Origin: CAVVAH01 sp963746175 | Lineage (GTDB): Bacteria; Actinomycetota; Actinomycetes; JACCUZ01 | Direction of reading: 5' to 3' | Assembly: GCA_963746175.1 (NCBI GenBank) | Contig: CAVVAH010000008.1 | Coordinates: forward strand, 186,001-250,000 | Length of the DNA: 64,000 nt | Shown: in pieces, positions 60,129 to 64,000 of the stretch | Numbering within the stretch: position 1 is the first letter of the stretch | Layout of the letters: each line of letters starts with the position of its first letter | The notes under the pieces: model-generated | Databases searched by the model: none | What the model was told of the DNA's origin: nothing | Seen by the model: only the letters and a program-made list of their open reading frames with translations | Made by a program: the position numbers and the translations under genes

Positions 60129-62009
60129 TCAGGCCCTGCGCAGGGTGGGCCGCAGCGTGTCCAGCACCGTGGGGTCCTCGATCGTCGACGGCACCGGCTC
60201 GTCGACGCCGTCGGCGATCGCCCGCAGCGAGCGCCGCAGGATCTTGCCCGACCGGGTCTTCGGCAGCGCCGCCACGACGTCGACCTGACGGAACGACGCG
60301 ACCGCGCCGATCTCGTCGCGGACCCGCTGCACCAGCTCGGTACGCAGCTGCTCCGGGTCGATGTCCGCGCCGGCCTTGAGCACCACGAGCCCGCGCGGTA
60401 CCTGGCCCTTGAGGTCGTCGCGCACGCCGATGACGCAGCACTCCGCGACCGCCGGGTGGCCGGCGACCACGGCCTCCATCGACCCGGTCGACAGCCGGTG
60501 CCCGGCGACGTTGATGACGTCGTCGGTCCGGCCCATGACGAACAGGTAGCCCTCGTCGTCGACGTAGCCGCCGTCACCCGTCAGGTAGTAGCCGTCGAAG
60601 GCCGCGAGGTAGGACGCGACGAAGCGGTCGTCGTCACCCCACAACGTCGGCAGCGTGCCCGGCGGCAGCGGCAGCTTGATGCAGATGGCGCCCTCGGTGC
60701 CGCGCGGCACCTCGTCGCCGGCCGGGTCGAGCACGCGCACGTCGTACCCCGGCACGGCCACGGTCGGCGAGCCCGGCTTGATCGGCATCGGCTCGAGGCC
60801 ACGCAGGTTCGCCGCGATCGGCCAGCCGGTCTCGGTCTGCCACCAGTGGTCCACCACCGGCACCCCCAGCTCGTCGCTGGCCCACTGCCATGTGTCCGGG
60901 TCGAGCCGCTCGCCGGCCAGGAAGAGCGTCCGCAGCGAGGACATGTCGTACGGCGCGAGCAGCTTGCCCTCGGGGTCCTCCTTCTTCACCGCGCGGATCG
61001 CGGTGGGCGCGGTGAACAGCGCCTTGGCGCCGTACTCGGACACGACCCGCCAGAACGAGCCGGCGTCCGGCGTGCCGACCGGCTTGCCCTCGTAGAGCAC
61101 GGTCGTCGCGCCCACCAGCAACGGTGCGTAGACGATGTAGGAGTGGCCGACGACCCAGCCGACGTCGGAGGCGGTCCACCACACGTCGCCCGGGCCGACG
61201 TCGTAGACGTTCACCATCGACCAGGCGAGGGCGACGGCGTGCCCGCCGTTGTCGCGCACGACGCCCTTCGGCTTCGCGGTGGTACCCGAGGTGTAGAGGA
61301 TGTAGAGCGGGTCGGTGGCGGCCACCGGCACGGCCTCGGCCGGTTCCGCAGCGGCGACCAGCTCGTGCCAGTCGAGGTCGCGGCCCGCCGTCATCGCGGC
61401 GACCGCCTGCGGACGCTGGAGCAGCACCACGTGCTCCGGGACGTGCGACGCCAGGTCGAGCGCCCGGTCGAGCAGCGGCTTGTACTCGACGATGCGCGAC
61501 ACCTCGATGCCGCACGACGCCGACACCACGACCTTCGGCTTCGCGTCGTCCACGCGCGCCGCCAGCTCCGCCGCCGCGAAGCCGCCGAACACCACCGAGT
61601 GGACGGCGCCTAGCCGGGCGCAGGCGAGCATCGCCACGACCGCCTCGGGGACCATCGGCAGGTACAGGACGACCCGGTCGCCGGCCCCGACACCCAGGCC
61701 GGCGAGCGCCCCGGCGAAGGTGGCCACCTCGTCGAGCATCTGCCGGTAGGTGTAGGTGCGCTTCGTGCCGGTGACCGGGCTGTCGTAGACCAGTGCGGTG
61801 CGGTCGCCCGCGCCGGCGGCCACGTGCCGGTCGAGGGCGTTCTCGCAGGTGTTCAGGATGCCGTCGGGGAACCACCGGTAGAACGGCGGGTTGCTCCGGT
61901 CCAGCACCGTCGTCGGCGGGGTCCGCCAGTCCACGGCGCCGGCCGCCTCGGCCCAGAACGCGTCCGGGTCGTCGATGCTGCGCCGGTAGGTCTCCCGGTA
62001 GTCGCCCAT
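60129..62009 (-). CDS. prpE: Propionate-CoA ligase
   Basis: A 626-residue AMP-forming acyl-CoA synthetase. RWFPDGILNTCENALDRHV, YDSPVTGTKRTYTY, ILYTSGTTAKPKGVVRDNGGH (P-loop), WWQTETGWPIA and the catalytic lysine in PKTRSGKILRRSLRAIADG follow PrpE closely, more so than acetyl-CoA synthetase. It activates propionate (and acetate more weakly). The ATG start gives the family N-terminus. It lies between the LLM gene and the DivI1A protein with small gaps. Confidence 0.93.
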   Translation of the reverse strand: MGDYRETYRRSIDDPDAFWAEAAGAVDWRTPPTTVLDRSNPPFYRWFPDGILNTCENALDRHVAAGAGDRTALVYDSPVTGTKRTYTYRQMLDEVATFAGALAGLGVGAGDRVVLYLPMVPEAVVAMLACARLGAVHSVVFGGFAAAELAARVDDAKPKVVVSASCGIEVSRIVEYKPLLDRALDLASHVPEHVVLLQRPQAVAAMTAGRDLDWHELVAAAEPAEAVPVAATDPLYILYTSGTTAKPKGVVRDNGGHAVALAWSMVNVYDVGPGDVWWTASDVGWVVGHSYIVYAPLLVGATTVLYEGKPVGTPDAGSFWRVVSEYGAKALFTAPTAIRAVKKEDPEGKLLAPYDMSSLRTLFLAGERLDPDTWQWASDELGVPVVDHWWQTETGWPIAANLRGLEPMPIKPGSPTVAVPGYDVRVLDPAGDEVPRGTEGAICIKLPLPPGTLPTLWGDDDRFVASYLAAFDGYYLTGDGGYVDDEGYLFVMGRTDDVINVAGHRLSTGSMEAVVAGHPAVAECCVIGVRDDLKGQVPRGLVVLKAGADIDPEQLRTELVQRVRDEIGAVASFRQVDVVAALPKTRSGKILRRSLRAIADGVDEPVPSTIEDPTVLDTLRPTLRRA

Positions 62010-62064
62010 CCCGGCATCTTCGTCGGCCGCAGAGCAGCGCGCCAGACCAACCAGCGACCGAGGG

Positions 62065-62634
62065 TCAGGTGGCCGGCTGCGGCGGCGGTGCCGGTGCGCC
62101 GAGCCGGCGGACGAGCAGCAGGTGCTCGATGACGCGGTCCATCGCCTCGTCGACCGCGTCCTCGCGGTAGCCGCCCCGCTTCGGCCGGAACGGCACCGCC
62201 CGCACCTCCTCGAGCGTGAGCGAGCCCTGCCCGTCCAGTGCTCCGACCACCCGGTCGACGAACTCGTCGACGTCGTCGACGTAATAGCCGCGGTGCAGCA
62301 TGCCGGCGCGCGGGAACCGCTTCATGTACGACGCGGTGAGCTGCTCGCGGAGGTAGGCCGCCTCGCTGTCGGGGTCGGCCTTGCCGCGCCGGCCGCTCGT
62401 CATGCCCTGCGCGAGGACGACCTTCTCCTCGAGCTGGTCGAGGTGGGCGTCGACCTGCTCGACGACGTAGCCGTGGTGCACCAGCTCGAAGCCGGCCTGC
62501 CGCACCTCGGACGCCGTCGGCGGTGGGAAGACGCCGCCGAGCGACACCTCGACGTGGTTGAGGAAGGCGTCGACCTGGCGGCAGTGGTAGCCCTTGCGCA
62601 GCCGTCCCACCCGACGGAACCGCTTGTGACTCAC
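62065..62634 (-). CDS. DivIVA (DivI1A)-repeat protein
   Basis: A 189-residue protein with four copies of a GY-x4-VD pattern: GYHCRQVDAFL (15-25), GYVVEQVDAHL (55-65), GYYVDDVDEFV (116-126) and GYREDAVDEAM (155-165). These are short DivI1A units, the N-terminal membrane-curvature-sensing motif of DivIVA/Wag31, without the long coiled coil. The GTG start overlaps the rlmN stop (GTGA). It probably binds membrane or polar scaffold proteins; function not established. Confidence 0.85.
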   Translation of the reverse strand: MSHKRFRRVGRLRKGYHCRQVDAFLNHVEVSLGGVFPPPTASEVRQAGFELVHHGYVVEQVDAHLDQLEEKVVLAQGMTSGRRGKADPDSEAAYLREQLTASYMKRFPRAGMLHRGYYVDDVDEFVDRVVGALDGQGSLTLEEVRAVPFRPKRGGYREDAVDEAMDRVIEHLLLVRRLGAPAPPPQPAT

Positions 62635-63764
62635 CGCGTCACCTCGCCCGCGGGGGTCACGGCAGCCAGCTGGCCGCAGGCGCCGTCGATCTCGCGGCCG
62701 CGGGTGTCGCGGACCGTCGTGGGGATGCCGTGCGCCCGCAGCCGTTCGACGAAGGTGCGCTCGACCTCCGGGTCGCTCGCGGTCCACTTCGAGCCGGGCG
62801 TCGGGTTCAGCGGGATGGGGTTGACGTGCACCCAGCCGCGACCGCGGCGGTTGAGCTCGGTGCCCAGCAGGTCGGCCCGCCAGCGGTGGTCGTTGACGTC
62901 GCGGATCAGGGCGTACTCGATGCTCACCCGGCGACCGGTGACCTCGAAGTATCGATGCGCTGCGTCGAGCACCTCGGCGACCTTCCACCGCGTGTTGACC
63001 GGGACCAGCTCGTCGCGCAGCTCGTCGTCCGGTGCGTGCAGCGACAGCGCGAGCGTGACGCTGAGGCCCTCGGCGGTGAGCTTCTCCACCGCCGGGACCA
63101 GGCCGACCGTGGACACGGTCACGTTGCGCTGCGACATGCCCAGCCCGTCGGGCGCGGCGTCGGTGATCCGGCGCACGGCGCCGATGACGGCCTTGTAGTT
63201 GGCCATCGGCTCGCCCATGCCCATGAACACGACGTTGGAGACCCGGGCCGGGCCGCCGGCGATCTCGCCGCGCTGCAGCATCCGGGCTCCCGCGACCACC
63301 TGGTCGACGATCTCGGCCGCGGACATGTTGCGGGTGAGCCCGGCCTGGCCGGTGGCGCAGAACGGGCAGTTCATGCCGCAGCCGGCCTGCGACGAGACGC
63401 ACATGGTGACCCGTCTGGGGTACCGCATGAGCACGCTCTCGACCGTCGCCCCGTCGAACAGGCGCCACACGGTCTTGCGGGTGCGGCCGCCGTCGCAGTC
63501 GAGGTGCCGCACCGGCGTGAGCAGCGAGGGCAGCAGGGCGTCGGCGAGCAGGGTCCGCGACGCCTTCGGCACGTCGGTCATCTGCTCCGGGTCCTCGCCG
63601 AGCCGGCCGAAGTAGTGCGCCGCCAGCTGCCCGGCGCGGAACGGCTTCTCGCCCAGCTCGCTCACGACGTCACGGCGCTCTGCGGGAGCCAGGTCGGCGA
63701 GGTGCCGCGGCGGCTTCGCACGGCGCGGTGCCGCGAAGACGAGCTCACCGGGGGCGACAGGCAC
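62631..63764 (-). CDS. rlmN: Dual-specificity 23S rRNA/tRNA adenine-C2 methyltransferase
   Basis: A 377-residue radical SAM enzyme methylating A2503 of 23S rRNA and A37 of some tRNAs. The [4Fe-4S] motif is CGMNCPFC (Cys129, 133, 136); GMGEPMANY follows, and the methylated active-site cysteine is in the C-terminal DGACGQL. The N-terminal accessory domain (residues 1-105) is present. Start at 63764, 14 bp after cdsA. The gene order cdsA-rlmN is conserved in actinobacteria. Confidence 0.97.
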   Translation of the reverse strand: MPVAPGELVFAAPRRAKPPRHLADLAPAERRDVVSELGEKPFRAGQLAAHYFGRLGEDPEQMTDVPKASRTLLADALLPSLLTPVRHLDCDGGRTRKTVWRLFDGATVESVLMRYPRRVTMCVSSQAGCGMNCPFCATGQAGLTRNMSAAEIVDQVVAGARMLQRGEIAGGPARVSNVVFMGMGEPMANYKAVIGAVRRITDAAPDGLGMSQRNVTVSTVGLVPAVEKLTAEGLSVTLALSLHAPDDELRDELVPVNTRWKVAEVLDAAHRYFEVTGRRVSIEYALIRDVNDHRWRADLLGTELNRRGRGWVHVNPIPLNPTPGSKWTASDPEVERTFVERLRAHGIPTTVRDTRGREIDGACGQLAAVTPAGEVTR

Positions 63765-63778
63765 TGTCCTTCTCTTCC

Positions 63779-64000
63779 TCAGGCCGGGACGAGCCAGGCG
63801 AGCAGCAGGTAGGCCACCGGCGCCGCCGGCAGCAGGGAGTCGAGGCGGTCCATGATGCCGCCATGACCTGGGAGCAGGCGGCCCATGTCCTTGATGCCCA
63901 GGTCTCGCTTGATCATCGACTCACCGAGGTCGCCCAGCGTGGCGGTGACCATCAGCGCCAACCCGATCACGGCGCCCTGCCAGGCCTCGCCGTTCAGCAG
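63779..64000 (-). CDS. cdsA: Phosphatidate cytidylyltransferase, C-terminal part
   Basis: Only the last 73 codons lie in the window; the 5' part is beyond position 64000. They contain the CDP-diglyceride synthetase signature GDLGESMIKRDLGIKDMG followed by LLPGHGGIMDRLDSLL and a final membrane helix. The enzyme makes CDP-diacylglycerol from phosphatidic acid and CTP at the inner membrane. It starts the cdsA-rlmN-DivI1A block. Confidence 0.95.
   Translation of the reverse strand: MLNGEAWQGAVIGLALMVTATLGDLGESMIKRDLGIKDMGRLLPGHGGIMDRLDSLLPAAPVAYLLLAWLVPA

Noticed and set aside
60129..62009. Acetyl-CoA synthetase (acs).
   Set aside because: The N-terminal RWFPDGILNTCENALDRHV and YDSPVTGTKR segments follow propionate-CoA ligase more closely.
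1..64000. tRNA genes, rRNA, CRISPR arrays, insertion sequences or a replication origin.
   Set aside because: I looked for cloverleaf-type sequences, regular spaced repeats, transposase motifs and origin-like box clusters and saw none that could be supported.

Overview
The window is high-GC, densely packed DNA from an actinomycete. Supporting signs are frequent GTG/TTG starts, a mycothiol-type formaldehyde dehydrogenase, a DUF222/HNH endonuclease under a perfect actinobacterial SOS box, a DivI1A-repeat protein and the conserved block cdsA-rlmN ... dxr-rseP-ispG-GNAT-proS. A Nocardioidaceae-like genome is my guess; nothing in the window fixes the genus. I saw no tRNA, rRNA, IS element or CRISPR array.

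Layout. (1) 1-8.5 kb, minus strand: TauE/SafE permease (cut by the window edge), HAD phosphatase, proS, MFS exporter, GNAT, ispG, rseP/rip-type site-2 protease and dxr. (2) 8.6-13.7 kb: a secreted V8/trypsin-like protease followed by a small ORF that repeats the protease's pro-region motif and contains a perfect 19-bp hairpin; an MMPL exporter divergent from a frameshifted TetR gene across a nested operator; a small HTH protein and an MBL hydrolase. (3) 13.7-34.2 kb, catabolic cluster A: ALDH, gabT, amidohydrolase, Rieske oxygenase, gamma-aminobutyraldehyde-type ALDH, polyamine-type ABC importer, class III aminotransferase, BetI-like TetR, ADP-forming acyl-CoA synthetase, FAD oxidoreductase, acyl-CoA dehydrogenase, FAD monooxygenase. 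Four copies of one palindrome (GACTGA-N4-TCAGTC) lie in four promoters of this cluster and very probably define one TetR regulon. (4) 34.2-39.5 kb: SOS-box DUF222/HNH gene, mscR-MBL-DUF952 formaldehyde operon, EAL-GAF protein. (5) 39.5-56.5 kb, catabolic cluster B: saccharopine-dehydrogenase-like enzyme, agmatinase-type ureohydrolase, PuuB-like oxidase, a second complete polyamine ABC importer, two ALDHs, amidohydrolase, Lrp regulator, polyamine-type aminotransferase, PPOX protein and a second PuuB-like oxidase. (6) 56.5-64 kb: VOC protein, small membrane protein, LMW phosphatase, a membrane-protein/Rieske/26-aa peptide cassette, F420-type LLM enzyme, prpE, a four-repeat DivI1A protein, rlmN and the 3' part of cdsA.

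How it fits together. Cluster B reads as uptake of a polyamine or guanidino-amine, transamination or oxidation to an aminoaldehyde, oxidation to GABA, and then (with gabT in cluster A and a succinate-semialdehyde-type ALDH) to succinate. Cluster A adds a Rieske oxygenase, a sarcosine-oxidase-like flavoenzyme, a CoA ligase and an acyl-CoA dehydrogenase, which suggests a second, more elaborate amine or N-methylated-amine substrate that I cannot name. The nearby mycothiol-dependent formaldehyde dehydrogenase would suit demethylation chemistry. Together the accessory genes form a roughly 50 kb block inserted between rlmN and dxr, two housekeeping genes that usually lie close together in actinobacteria.
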